The notes beneath the pieces were generated by a model that was given only the letters and a program-made list of their open reading frames with translations, was not told the DNA's origin and made no database searches. Shown piece after piece: positions 1-6,415 of a stretch of DNA of 7,485 bases. This DNA is from Azovibrio restrictus (lineage in GTDB: Bacteria; Pseudomonadota; Gammaproteobacteria; Burkholderiales; Rhodocyclaceae). How positions within the stretch are numbered: the stretch's first letter is position 1; every line of letters starts with the position of its first letter. The stretch covers positions 1 through 7,485 of the forward strand of contig QKDJ01000226.1 in NCBI GenBank assembly GCA_003252145.1. The letters run 5' to 3'. A program made the position numbers and the translations under genes.

Positions 1-295
1 CTTCGATGCTGTCGCCGGTACGCAGGTTGAAGCGGCGAATCTGGGACGGAGAAACGTAGATGTCGTCTGTGTTGGCCTGATAGGAGGTATCCGGCGAACG
101 CAGGAAACCAAAGCCATCGGACAGGATTTCCAGAGTGCCGTCACCGTAGATAGGTTCGCCCTTCTTGGCCTGGGAGCGCAGGATCGCGAAGATCAGCTCG
201 TGCTTGCGCAGGCGGTTGGCGGCATCGATATTGAAGCCAGCTGCCATTTCAACCAGCTGGCTGACGTGTAGCGACTTGAGTTCGGAGAGGTGCAT
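1..295 (-). CDS. rho: Transcription termination factor Rho, N-terminal part (cut by window edge)
   Basis: Rho is the hexameric RNA-dependent ATPase that binds C-rich nascent RNA and ends transcription. Only the first 98 residues are visible. They cover the helical Rho_N domain (about residues 4-47) and the start of the cold-shock-like primary RNA-binding domain, with the nucleic-acid-binding motif DGFGFLRS at 60-67 and the highly conserved DDIYVSPSQIRRFNLRTGD at 77-95. These match E. coli Rho almost residue for residue from my memory of that protein. The ATPase domain lies beyond the left edge. The ATG at 293-295 gives the expected family N-terminus (MHLSELK), and no in-frame start is evident just upstream; the Shine-Dalgarno match is weak. 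The gene lies downstream of trxA on the same strand, a common proteobacterial order. Its leader is unusually C-rich (see 296-365), which suggests autoregulation. Confidence 0.97.
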   Translation of the reverse strand, partial: MHLSELKSLHVSQLVEMAAGFNIDAANRLRKHELIFAILRSQAKKGEPIYGDGTLEILSDGFGFLRSPDTSYQANTDDIYVSPSQIRRFNLRTGDSIE

Positions 296-365
296 GAGTG
301 TTGATGCGGAAAAGGGGAGGAAACACCCGGGGGTGTTGAAGAGATTCAGGGAATAAGAGGAGGTG
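296..365 (-). promoter_or_regulatory. C-rich, G-poor rho 5' leader, candidate rut site
   Basis: Read on the minus strand, the 70 bases before the rho ATG hold about 31 C and only 6 G, with many pyrimidine-C dinucleotides. High C with low G, little structure and closely spaced YC steps are the known signature of Rho utilisation sites. In E. coli, rho is known to be regulated autogenously by termination in its leader. I infer the same here. The only strong secondary structure inside the segment is the small inverted repeat at 322-337. I see no convincing -35/-10 pair, so rho may depend on read-through from trxA or on a promoter I cannot recognise. Confidence 0.5.
322..337. repeat. Short inverted repeat in the rho leader
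   Basis: AACACCC and GGGTGTT are perfect inverted arms separated by two bases. As RNA this folds as a six-pair stem with a four-base loop. It sits 27 bases before the rho start codon, on the strand transcribed into rho mRNA. It could be a small hairpin near the ribosome-binding region, a protein-binding site, or chance; there is no U-tract, so it is not a terminator. Confidence 0.4.
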
Positions 366-373
366 CTGCAGAA

Positions 374-405
374 AGGCCTGAATCCGAAGTCACGAATTCA
401 GGCCT
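374..405 (-). terminator. Hairpin between trxA and rho, probably a weak terminator
   Basis: Arms AGGCCTGAAT (374-383) and ATTCAGGCCT (396-405) are perfect complements. On the minus-strand RNA the stem continues through a U-G wobble and two more G-C pairs, giving 13 pairs with a six-base loop. On the plus strand the wobble becomes an A-C mismatch, so the structure suits minus-strand RNA. It begins 14 bases after the trxA stop codon. The following bases have only about two free U residues, so termination would be inefficient. I infer a leaky trxA terminator that lets some transcripts through into rho, or an RNA-stabilising 3' stem. Confidence 0.55.
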
Positions 406-419
406 GAAGCGTAGGGGAA

Positions 420-746
420 TTACAGGTTGCTGTCAATGAAAGCGGTCAGCTGGGATTTGGACAGAGCGCCTACCTTGGTGGCTTCCACATTCCCGTTCTT
501 GAAGATCATCAGGGTAGGGATGCCACGGATGCCGAACTTGGCAGGGGTGGAAGGGTTGTCGTCAATATTGACCTTGGTCACCTTGAGCTTGCCGGCATAT
601 TCGGCAGCTACTTCGTCCAGGATGGGAGCGATCATCTTGCAGGGGCCGCACCATTCCGCCCAGTAGTCCACCAGCACCGGTTGCTGGCTTTGCAGCACTT
701 CGGTTTCAAAAGTGTCATCGGTCACGTAATGGATATGCTCGCTCAT
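420..746 (-). CDS. trxA: Thioredoxin 1
   Basis: This encodes a 108-residue cytoplasmic thioredoxin, the usual length of the bacterial family. It reduces protein disulfides with electrons from thioredoxin reductase. The active site WCGPCKM is present, with redox cysteines C33 and C36, followed by the conserved APILDE. The cis-proline loop RGIPTLM carries P77, and KVGALSK lies near the C-terminus. The open frame extends to 812, but the ATG at 744-746 is preferred because it gives the normal family N-terminus and has an AGAGGA ribosome-binding site six bases away. The upstream extension has no such support. The gene is followed by a hairpin and then rho on the same strand, and is divergent from the CBS-domain gene. 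No residue expected for activity is missing. Confidence 0.97.
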   Translation of the reverse strand: MSEHIHYVTDDTFETEVLQSQQPVLVDYWAEWCGPCKMIAPILDEVAAEYAGKLKVTKVNIDDNPSTPAKFGIRGIPTLMIFKNGNVEATKVGALSKSQLTAFIDSNL

Positions 747-935
747 TAGGGTTCCTCTTGCGATTATGCGATGGTTGCCCGACTGGAAAATGCCAACGGG
801 TGTATTCGACAATCCTAACTAAAAATACAGTCTGATGGAAGCGCGCAGGTGGGGCTGCTCAGCTTTTCCTGTGACGACAGATGTTCTACCATGGCTTCCA
901 TTGGGCTTCGTGCTGATCAATCGGGAGAAGGCGTC
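747..935. other. Divergent intergenic region between trxA and the CBS-domain gene
   Basis: These 189 bases must hold the signals for two divergent genes. An A/T-rich stretch near 811-828 is the most promoter-like part. I could not find a -35/-10 pair with good spacing on either strand: TCGACA at 806-811 resembles a -35 box on the plus strand but has no matching -10. The minus-strand CATAAT near the trxA ribosome-binding site is too close to the start codon. Confidence 0.4.
753..758 (-). promoter_or_regulatory. Ribosome-binding site of trxA
   Basis: AGAGGA on the minus strand lies six bases before the ATG at 744-746. It decides the start, because the longer frame beginning at 812 would add 22 residues not found in thioredoxins. 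Confidence 0.75.
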
Positions 936-1385
936 ATGCAAGTTAAGGAAATTCTTAGAATTAAGGGTTCTTCCCTGTTTTCCATATCCAGTGATGCTTC
1001 GCTGACCAAGGCTGTATCCCTCATGGCTGAGCTGGATACGGGTTCGCTGGTGGTCATGGACGGTGAATCCATGGTGGGTATGCTGACTTTTCGGGAGGTC
1101 TTGGCCGCTATTGCCGCTCGTCAAGGTTCCACCGAGAACATTACCGTGGGCGAGGTGATGGTCAAGGACCCCGTGACGGTAGCTCCCACGGTGGAGGCTA
1201 ATGAGTTGCGCCGTCTGATGGTGGAAAAACACATGCGTTATCTTCCCGTGACGGACAACGCCCAGTTGCAAGGGGTGATCTCCTTCCTGGATGTGGCCAA
1301 GGCGGTACTTGAGGAGCAGTGTTTCGAAAACAAGATGCTCAAGAATTACATCAAGAACTGGCCCGAGAATTCATCGGCAGCTTGA
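936..1385 (+). CDS. Protein of two CBS domains
   Basis: This 149-residue soluble protein is a tandem CBS pair (Bateman module) and little else. CBS 1 spans about residues 7-62 (GSLVVMDGESMVGMLTFRE) and CBS 2 about 69-127 (VGEVMVKDPVTVAP, then RYLPVTDNAQLQGVISFLDV). A short, partly acidic tail follows. Such modules bind adenosine nucleotides and usually sense energy state; the ligand and partner here are unknown. The frame is open back to 849, but the ATG at 936 is preferred: it gives the usual N-terminus MQVKEILR and has a GGGAGAAGG ribosome-binding site at 923-931. The gene stands alone, divergent from trxA and closed by a strong terminator. Similar stand-alone CBS proteins are frequent in betaproteobacteria in my recollection. 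I cannot give a specific function. Confidence 0.9.
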   Translation: MQVKEILRIKGSSLFSISSDASLTKAVSLMAELDTGSLVVMDGESMVGMLTFREVLAAIAARQGSTENITVGEVMVKDPVTVAPTVEANELRRLMVEKHMRYLPVTDNAQLQGVISFLDVAKAVLEEQCFENKMLKNYIKNWPENSSAA

Positions 1386-1407
1386 ATTTTGGGTTGCTTG
1401 TGATAAT

Positions 1408-1442
1408 CGCCCCGCAGCGCTTTGTCGCTTCGGGGCGTTTTT
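1408..1442 (+). terminator. Intrinsic terminator of the CBS-domain gene
   Basis: CGCCCCG (1408-1414) pairs with CGGGGCG (1431-1437). An inner AGCG/CGCT stem lies beyond one mismatch, with a six-base loop, and TTTTT follows at 1438-1442. This is a textbook Rho-independent terminator 22 bases after the CBS stop codon. The last two T residues are also part of the stop codon of the converging PilZ-STAS gene. On the minus strand the same hairpin is followed by ATTATC, so it would stop that gene's transcripts less well. Confidence 0.92.
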
Positions 1443-2181
1443 AATGCGCGGATGTTTTCAGGCGGGAGGGCAATACCAGGGGGCGCCCATCTGCTGTGGT
1501 TTTGGCGTGGGGGCGGATCGGATTACTGGTAGCGCGGAAGGATTGTTTGGGAAGGGGCTCACCGTCCAGGGGAAGTCTGGCAACTACTAGTAAATCTCGG
1601 ATCAAGCCGTGGGCGTGGATCAAGGGAACGCCGGCATCTGTGGCAATGCAGAGCATGCCCAGGCCAGCGGAGTCCATGCCCTTGCATTGATTGAGATTGA
1701 TGGCGGTCAGGGTGTCGCTGCGCACCAGATGCAGGAAATCGCGACTCAGGGGCAGGGAGAGATGGCCGATGACGTCAAGTACCAGGCTATCTCCGTCTCG
1801 GCGCAGGGAAATACCACCTGTCTTCGGATCCAGCATGACCTGCGCCAGTGTCTGGTCCATGGATTGGCTGTAATCTGCGGCCACTTCCGTGGCAATCCCG
1901 ATACAGATGCCGCCTAGCCGAGGAGAGAGATGGGAAATCTTGCCGCTCCAGGGGCGTTTTCCTGAAGCCATGAAAAGGGTGCCGCGAATCTGTTGGCCTT
2001 GCTTTAAGCCATGGCAGACTTCTGCTGGAAGCAATAGCTTGAAACCCCTGCTGGAAACATCTTCCACTTGACCACGCAGTTCCTCCACTCCGGGCCCAAA
2101 GCCTTCGGCGTAGTCCAGTTCCAGGCTGGCGCTCAAGGCGGAACCGGGGTGAAATCTGGTGTGTTGTCTTTTTTCCAGCAT
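1441..2181 (-). CDS. PilZ-STAS two-domain protein, putative c-di-GMP-responsive partner-switch regulator
   Basis: This 246-residue soluble protein has no signal peptide or membrane segment. An N-terminal PilZ domain (about 1-105) carries both halves of the c-di-GMP-binding signature: RQHTR with R5 and R9, and DVSSRG with D41, S43 and G46. A STAS domain follows (about 122-205), resembling anti-sigma-factor antagonists such as SpoIIAA. Its MDSAGLG motif at 169-175 places S171 where SpoIIAA has its phosphorylated serine. The last 40 or so residues are basic, proline-rich and probably disordered. I infer a regulator in which c-di-GMP binding affects a partner-switching interaction, but no kinase, phosphatase or sigma factor gene is adjacent. 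The start is uncertain: a TTG at 2236-2238 would add 19 residues, and neither site has a good ribosome-binding site. ATG at 2179-2181 is preferred because many PilZ proteins begin close to the RxxxR motif. Confidence 0.85.
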   Translation of the reverse strand: MLEKRQHTRFHPGSALSASLELDYAEGFGPGVEELRGQVEDVSSRGFKLLLPAEVCHGLKQGQQIRGTLFMASGKRPWSGKISHLSPRLGGICIGIATEVAADYSQSMDQTLAQVMLDPKTGGISLRRDGDSLVLDVIGHLSLPLSRDFLHLVRSDTLTAINLNQCKGMDSAGLGMLCIATDAGVPLIHAHGLIRDLLVVARLPLDGEPLPKQSFRATSNPIRPHAKTTADGRPLVLPSRLKTSAH

Positions 2182-2263
2182 GGCCCAGAGCGAGTGAGGG
2201 AGAAGCGATGATTTTAGAGGATTTTGATTCTGATGCAATATGCATTTAGTCGTTTTTATTCAT

Positions 2264-2294
2264 GGGTTTGGGCTCTTGGGAAAGATGGGGTGGG
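2264..2294 (+). other. G-tract cluster matching the G-quadruplex pattern upstream of aroC
   Basis: Five runs of three or more G occur at 2264-2266, 2270-2272, 2278-2280, 2287-2290 and 2292-2294. They are separated by loops of 3, 5, 6 and 1 bases. Any four consecutive runs satisfy the canonical G3+N1-7 quadruplex rule. The G-rich strand is the aroC coding strand, 100-130 bases before its start, so it could fold in the non-template DNA or in a long 5' untranslated RNA. More GG and GGG runs follow to about 2316. Folding in the cell is an inference. Confidence 0.5.
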
Positions 2295-2338
2295 TGCACC
2301 GGAGGTGAGGGAAGGGCAGCTGTGATAGACTCCCAGCC

Positions 2339-2350
2339 CCTGCGCGCAGG
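2339..2350. repeat. Perfect 12-base palindrome upstream of aroC
   Basis: CCTGCGCGCAGG reads the same on both strands, 44 bases before the aroC start. It could be a dimeric regulator site or the base of a small hairpin; CCTGC can also pair with GCAGG at 2354-2358, six bases before a TTTTT run. No known operator is recognised. Confidence 0.3.
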
Positions 2351-2393
2351 CGGGCAGGTCTGAGTTTTTACCCATAATTTCCGAGGTTCATCC

Positions 2394-3491
2394 ATGTCCG
2401 GCAATACTTTCGGCACCCTCTTCACGGTCACCTCCTTTGGCGAATCCCATGGCCCGGCCATTGGGTGCGTGGTGGATGGGTGCCCTCCGGGGCTGGAGCT
2501 GAGTGCAGCGGATATTCAGGCCGAGCTGGATCGGCGTAAGCCAGGTACCTCCCGTCATGTGACCCAGCGTCGGGAGCCCGATACGGTAGAAATTCTTTCC
2601 GGGGTTTTCGAGGGTAAGACGACAGGTACTCCCATTGGCCTCCTGATTCGCAATCAGGATCAGCGCAGCAAGGACTATGGCAACATCGCCAGTACCTTTC
2701 GCCCAGGGCATGCGGACTACGCCTATACCCAGAAATATGGTTTTCGGGATTACCGTGGAGGTGGTCGCTCTTCTGCCCGCGAGACTGCCGTACGAGTGGC
2801 TGCTGGCGCCATTGCTCGCAAATGGTTGCAGCAACGCTACGGTATCAGCATCCGGGGCTGGATGAGTGCCCTGGGTCCCATCGAGATTCCCTTTGTCAGC
2901 GCCGATCATATCGACGGTAATGCCTTTTTTGCCCCGAATGCAGCCATCGTTCCTGAGCTGGAGTTCTATATGGATGACCTGCGCAAGTCTCTGGACTCTG
3001 TGGGCGCCAAAATTACGGTAACTGCCACCGGTGTGCCTCCGGGTTGGGGTGAGCCGGTCTATGACCGTCTGGATGCGGAAATTGCCTACGCCATGATGGG
3101 CATCAACGCGGTCAAGGGGGTGGAGATCGGTGCCGGCTTCGCTTCCGTGGCTCAGAGGGGTAGTGAGCATGGGGATGAGATGACTCCCGGGGGGTTTGTG
3201 TCCAATCATGCGGGAGGTGTTCTCGGTGGTATTTCCACGGGGCAGGACATCCTGGTGAATATGGCCATCAAGCCCACATCCTCCATTGCTCAGGCCCGTC
3301 GTTCCGTGGATATTCAAGGGAATCCGATCCAGGTGGCGACCGAAGGTCGTCACGACCCTTGTGTCGGTATCCGCGCTACGCCGATAGCCGAGGCCATGCT
3401 GGCTTTGGTGCTGATGGATCATGCCCTGCGTCACCGGGCCCAGTGTGGGGATGTGGTGCCTCCTTTGTCACCCTTGCCGTCCCAGGCTTGA
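2394..3491 (+). CDS. aroC: Chorismate synthase
   Basis: This converts 5-enolpyruvylshikimate 3-phosphate to chorismate, the last shikimate-pathway step and the branch point for aromatic amino acids, folate and quinones. The enzyme needs reduced FMN. The 365-residue protein matches the usual length (361 in E. coli) and carries the family signatures: FGESHG at 15-20, RRKPGTSRH at 47-55, QRREPD at 58-63, FRPGHADY at 102-109, [13 protein letters not shown] at 119-131 and GRHDPC at 318-323. The ATG at 2394 has a GAGG ribosome-binding site at 2383-2386 and begins the standard N-terminus MSGNTFG. The upstream region holds the G-tract cluster and a palindrome but no clear promoter. A transporter gene follows after 40 bases and is probably co-transcribed. 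The gene appears complete and intact. Confidence 0.98.
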   Translation: MSGNTFGTLFTVTSFGESHGPAIGCVVDGCPPGLELSAADIQAELDRRKPGTSRHVTQRREPDTVEILSGVFEGKTTGTPIGLLIRNQDQRSKDYGNIASTFRPGHADYAYTQKYGFRDYRGGGRSSARETAVRVAAGAIARKWLQQRYGISIRGWMSALGPIEIPFVSADHIDGNAFFAPNAAIVPELEFYMDDLRKSLDSVGAKITVTATGVPPGWGEPVYDRLDAEIAYAMMGINAVKGVEIGAGFASVAQRGSEHGDEMTPGGFVSNHAGGVLGGISTGQDILVNMAIKPTSSIAQARRSVDIQGNPIQVATEGRHDPCVGIRATPIAEAMLALVLMDHALRHRAQCGDVVPPLSPLPSQA

Positions 3492-3531
3492 TGCTGTTGC
3501 TGTAGATATCCAAGGGTAAAGGCGGTTTTCG

Positions 3532-4674
3532 GTGTCATCCCCGTCATTGCCCTATTGGCGGCTCTCCGGGTATTACTTCTTCTATTTCGCCTTTGTCGGG
3601 GCGTTCTCCCCCTATTTCGGGCTGTATCTGCAGTCCATCCAGTTTTCCGCCTGGGATATTGGCCTGCTGATGTCCCAGATGCAGCTGATGCGGCTGATCG
3701 GTCCCTATTTGTGGGGTTGGCTGGCTGATGGCGGCTATCGGCGCATCAGCATCGTGCGATTGTCCAGTTGCATCAGCTTGGTCGGCTTTCTGGCGTTTTT
3801 CTGGTTTGATCGCCTGGGCAGCATGCTGGTGGCCATGGCGGTGATGGCATTCTTCTGGAGTGCGTCCCTGCCCTTGATGGAGACCCTGACCTTTGATCAT
3901 TTGCGGGAAAGGTCGGCCCAGTACAGTCGTATCCGTCTCTGGGGGTCTGTTGGTTTCATTCTGACGGTTTCAGGGACAGGATGGTTGCTTGACCATGTGC
4001 AGGTCTCCGGCGTGCTCTGGGTTTGCGCGCTCATCCTCGGAGGTATTCTCCTCTTTGCCTTGCTTGTGCCGGAGACCTCTCTGCAAACGGGGTCCGGTGC
4101 CCAGGAACCCGTTGCGCGTATTCTCGCTCAGCCTCGGGTGCGAGCTCTGTTGGCCGCCTGTTTTTGCATGTCGGCAGCCCACGGGGCGTACTACATTTTT
4201 TATTCCATCCATCTGGCCGCTCATGGGTATAGCAAGGTGGAAGTGGGCGTGTTGTGGTCCCTGGGGGTGGTGGCAGAAATCTTGATTTTTCTGCTGATGC
4301 CCCGTCTTACCCGGCGCTTTGGGTTGCGGAATCTGCTGGTGTTCAGCTTCGTGGCTGCCATTTTGCGGTTCCTGGGCACGGGCTGGGGAGTTTCATCTCT
4401 GATGATCTTATTGCTGGCCCAGGTGTTGCACGCCTTTACTTTTGGGAGTTACCACGCATCAGCCATTGCGGCCATTAATCGCTGGTTTCCCGGGCGAACC
4501 CAGGCGCGGGGGCAGGCGCTGTATTCCAGTATGTCCTTTGGTGCGGGCGGGTTGTTGGGTGGCTTGTTGAGTGGCTGGGTCTGGGATGATCTGGGAGCGG
4601 GTTGGACATATACCTTGAGTGCCATGTTTGCATTGATGGGTTTGCTATTGGTTCAGCGCTGGGTGCGGGAATGA
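3532..4674 (+). CDS. Major facilitator transporter, phenylpropionate permease (HcaT)-like family
   Basis: This 380-residue inner-membrane protein shows about 12 hydrophobic segments in two halves, starting near residues 12-33 and ending near 361-376. The loop after the second helix has the major-facilitator motif GWLADGGYRR at 62-71, and FFWSASLPLMETLTFDHLR (107-125) is typical of the HcaT-like branch. Transport would be driven by the proton gradient; the substrate is not known, and the name phenylpropionate should be read as family only. It begins with GTG at 3532-3534 because an in-frame TAA lies at 3517-3519; AAGGCGG just upstream is a modest ribosome-binding site. It follows aroC by 40 bases, an arrangement I recall also in Pseudomonas (aroC then a transporter), which hints at a link to aromatic metabolism. 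It is complete, ending in TGA. Confidence 0.9.
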   Translation: MSSPSLPYWRLSGYYFFYFAFVGAFSPYFGLYLQSIQFSAWDIGLLMSQMQLMRLIGPYLWGWLADGGYRRISIVRLSSCISLVGFLAFFWFDRLGSMLVAMAVMAFFWSASLPLMETLTFDHLRERSAQYSRIRLWGSVGFILTVSGTGWLLDHVQVSGVLWVCALILGGILLFALLVPETSLQTGSGAQEPVARILAQPRVRALLAACFCMSAAHGAYYIFYSIHLAAHGYSKVEVGVLWSLGVVAEILIFLLMPRLTRRFGLRNLLVFSFVAAILRFLGTGWGVSSLMILLLAQVLHAFTFGSYHASAIAAINRWFPGRTQARGQALYSSMSFGAGGLLGGLLSGWVWDDLGAGWTYTLSAMFALMGLLLVQRWVRE

Positions 4675-4695
4675 CGCTGGGGTAAGTGTCGATCC

Positions 4696-4720
4696 GGTTT
4701 GCCATTTCCCTGGGCAAACC
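4696..4720. repeat. Inverted repeat between the transporter gene and leuC
   Basis: GGTTTGCC (4696-4703) and GGCAAACC (4713-4720) are perfect arms around a nine-base loop, 21 bases after the transporter stop codon. No T-tract follows, so an intrinsic terminator is unlikely. It may be a 3' RNA stem, or an operator for the leucine genes since it lies about 65-85 bases before leuC. Confidence 0.45.
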
Positions 4721-4782
4721 TTGCCTAGGTACCGGGTTGATATGCCATAATTTAAAGCTTTCCTGGCCCCTATATTTTGCTT
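4721..4782 (+). promoter_or_regulatory. Candidate leuC promoter region; possibly leaderless start
   Basis: TATATT at 4771-4776 is a good -10 box, followed by exactly six bases and then the leuC ATG, so transcription could begin at the A of the start codon. The position for a -35 box (about 4748-4753) reads TAATTT, which is a poor match. An alternative promoter is TTGCCT (4721-4726) with CATAAT (4746-4751), whose 19-base spacing is long. TATGCCATA at 4741-4749 is a small odd-centred palindrome that might be a regulator half-site. No leader peptide rich in leucine codons is visible. Confidence 0.4.
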
Positions 4783-6189
4783 ATGCCGCAAACCCTATAC
4801 GACAAACTTTGGGATAACCATGTGGTCCACCAGGAGGCGGACGGCACGGCCCTGATTTACATTGACCGTCACCTGATTCACGAGGTGACCAGCCCTCAGG
4901 CTTTCGAGGGATTGAAGCTGGCTGGGCGCAAGCCCTGGCGAGTGTCCTCCATCGTCGCCACGGCGGATCACAACACGCCCACTGACCATTGGGATGAAGG
5001 GATCAAGGATCCTGTTTCCCGTCAGCAGGTGGAAACCCTGGATGCCAACATCCGTGAAGTGGGGGCGCTGGCCTATTTCCCCTTCAAGGATTTGCGCCAA
5101 GGCATCGTCCATGTGGTGGGGCCCGAGAACGGTGCCACCCTGCCAGGGATGACCGTGGTTTGTGGGGACTCCCATACCTCCACCCACGGAGCCTTTGCCT
5201 GTATGGCTCACGGTATCGGTACCTCCGAAGTGGAGCACGTGCTGGCGACCCAGTGTCTGATCCAGAAGAAGTCCAAATCCATGCTGATCCGTGTGGATGG
5301 CGCTCTGGGCAAGGGTGTGACCGCCAAGGATGTGGCCCTGGCCATCATTGGTCGTATCGGTACGGCAGGTGGTACGGGTTACGCCATCGAATTTGGCGGT
5401 TCTGCCATTCGCAGCCTGTCCATGGAAGGGCGGATGACCCTTTGCAACATGGCCATCGAAGCCGGTGCCCGCATGGGTTTCGTGGCTGTGGATGAAACCA
5501 CCATTCAATACCTGAAGGACCGTCCTTTCTCCCCCCGTGGTGATGTCTGGGATCGGGCCGTGGCCTATTGGCGTACCCTGAAGTCTGATGAGGGGGCTCA
5601 GTTTGATCAGGTGGTAGTGCTCAATGGTGCCGAAATCCTGCCCCAGGTGACCTGGGGGACCTCTCCGGAGATGGTGGTGTCCGTGACCGGACAAGTGCCT
5701 GACCCGGTCAAGGAAAAGGATCCGGTCAAGCGTGAAGGGATGGAGCGAGCCCTGCAATACATGGGCCTAAATCCCAACATGCCGGTCAAGTCCATTCGCA
5801 TCGACAAGGTTTTCATCGGTTCCTGCACCAACTCCCGGATCGAGGATTTGCGTGAAGCGGCCGCTGTGCTCAAGGGGCGTAAGAAGGCTGACGGCGTGAA
5901 GTTGGCCCTGGCGGTGCCGGGTTCCGGTCTGGTCAAGCGTCAGGCTGAGGCTGAGGGGCTGGACAAGATTTTCGTCGCTGCTGGTTTTGAGTGGCGTGAG
6001 CCTGGTTGTTCCATGTGTCTGGCCATGAACGCGGACCGTCTGGAACCCGGTGAGCGTTGCGCTTCCACCTCCAATCGCAATTTTGAGGGGCGCCAGGGTC
6101 CTGGTGGCCGTACTCATCTGGTGAGTCCAGCCATGGCGGCAGCTGCGGCGATCGCTGGCCATTTTGCGGACGTACGAGACATTCTCTGA
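4783..6189 (+). CDS. leuC: 3-isopropylmalate dehydratase, large subunit
   Basis: With LeuD this subunit forms isopropylmalate isomerase, which converts 2-isopropylmalate to 3-isopropylmalate in leucine synthesis. The 468-residue protein (466 in E. coli) is a complete aconitase-type catalytic subunit. The three cysteine ligands of the [4Fe-4S] cluster are C348 in [14 protein letters not shown] and C409 and C412 in [10 protein letters not shown]. Other conserved stretches are [16 protein letters not shown] at 26-41, [13 protein letters not shown] at 126-138 and [14 protein letters not shown] at 426-439. The ATG at 4783 starts the standard N-terminus ([10 protein letters not shown]); a TTG two codons earlier is less likely. 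There is no Shine-Dalgarno sequence before either. The stop codon overlaps the ribosome-binding site of the following lipoprotein gene, so translation of the two is probably coupled. Confidence 0.98.
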   Translation: MPQTLYDKLWDNHVVHQEADGTALIYIDRHLIHEVTSPQAFEGLKLAGRKPWRVSSIVATADHNTPTDHWDEGIKDPVSRQQVETLDANIREVGALAYFPFKDLRQGIVHVVGPENGATLPGMTVVCGDSHTSTHGAFACMAHGIGTSEVEHVLATQCLIQKKSKSMLIRVDGALGKGVTAKDVALAIIGRIGTAGGTGYAIEFGGSAIRSLSMEGRMTLCNMAIEAGARMGFVAVDETTIQYLKDRPFSPRGDVWDRAVAYWRTLKSDEGAQFDQVVVLNGAEILPQVTWGTSPEMVVSVTGQVPDPVKEKDPVKREGMERALQYMGLNPNMPVKSIRIDKVFIGSCTNSRIEDLREAAAVLKGRKKADGVKLALAVPGSGLVKRQAEAEGLDKIFVAAGFEWREPGCSMCLAMNADRLEPGERCASTSNRNFEGRQGPGGRTHLVSPAMAAAAAIAGHFADVRDIL

Positions 6190-6197
6190 GGTTGGTC

Positions 6198-6415
6198 ATG
6201 AAGCGTTTCGGATATCTCCTCTTCATTGCTTGTCTGCTGTCGGCCTGTCACACCGCTCAAGGGGTGAAGCAGGACGTACATGAAGGCGCAGAGGTGGCGG
6301 GTGAGGCCATCCAGAAGGGTGGGGAATCCGTGGGCAAGGCCTTGCAGAAAGGTGGCGAGGTCGTTGGCGAAACCATGAAAAAGGGCGGTGAAGCCGTCAA
6401 GAAGGCAGTGGAATA

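Noticed and set aside
747..812. 22-residue N-terminal extension of trxA
   Set aside because: Thioredoxins start at MSEHI here, with a good ribosome-binding site; the extension has none.
849..935. 29-residue N-terminal extension of the CBS-domain protein
   Set aside because: The internal ATG at 936 has a strong ribosome-binding site and gives the typical family N-terminus.
1408..1442. Bidirectional terminator for both converging genes
   Set aside because: Only the plus-strand side has a T-tract; the minus-strand side is followed by ATTATC.
1787..2245. 152-residue minus-strand open frame overlapping the PilZ-STAS gene in another frame
   Set aside because: The PilZ and STAS motifs are in the other frame; this one is rich in Arg and His with no motif.
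2262..2363. Possible 33-codon leader peptide before aroC (ATG at 2262, two Trp codons at positions 6 and 9) suggesting Trp attenuation
   Set aside because: There is no ribosome-binding site, the Trp codons are by-products of the G-tracts, and no clear alternative hairpins or attenuator follow.
2388..3434. 348-residue minus-strand open frame opposite aroC
   Set aside because: It is a shadow of aroC: low-complexity Gly/His/Thr-rich composition, no recognisable domain, and aroC is certain.
4795..5757. 320-residue minus-strand open frame opposite leuC
   Set aside because: Antisense shadow of a highly conserved gene with His/Gly-rich composition and no domain.
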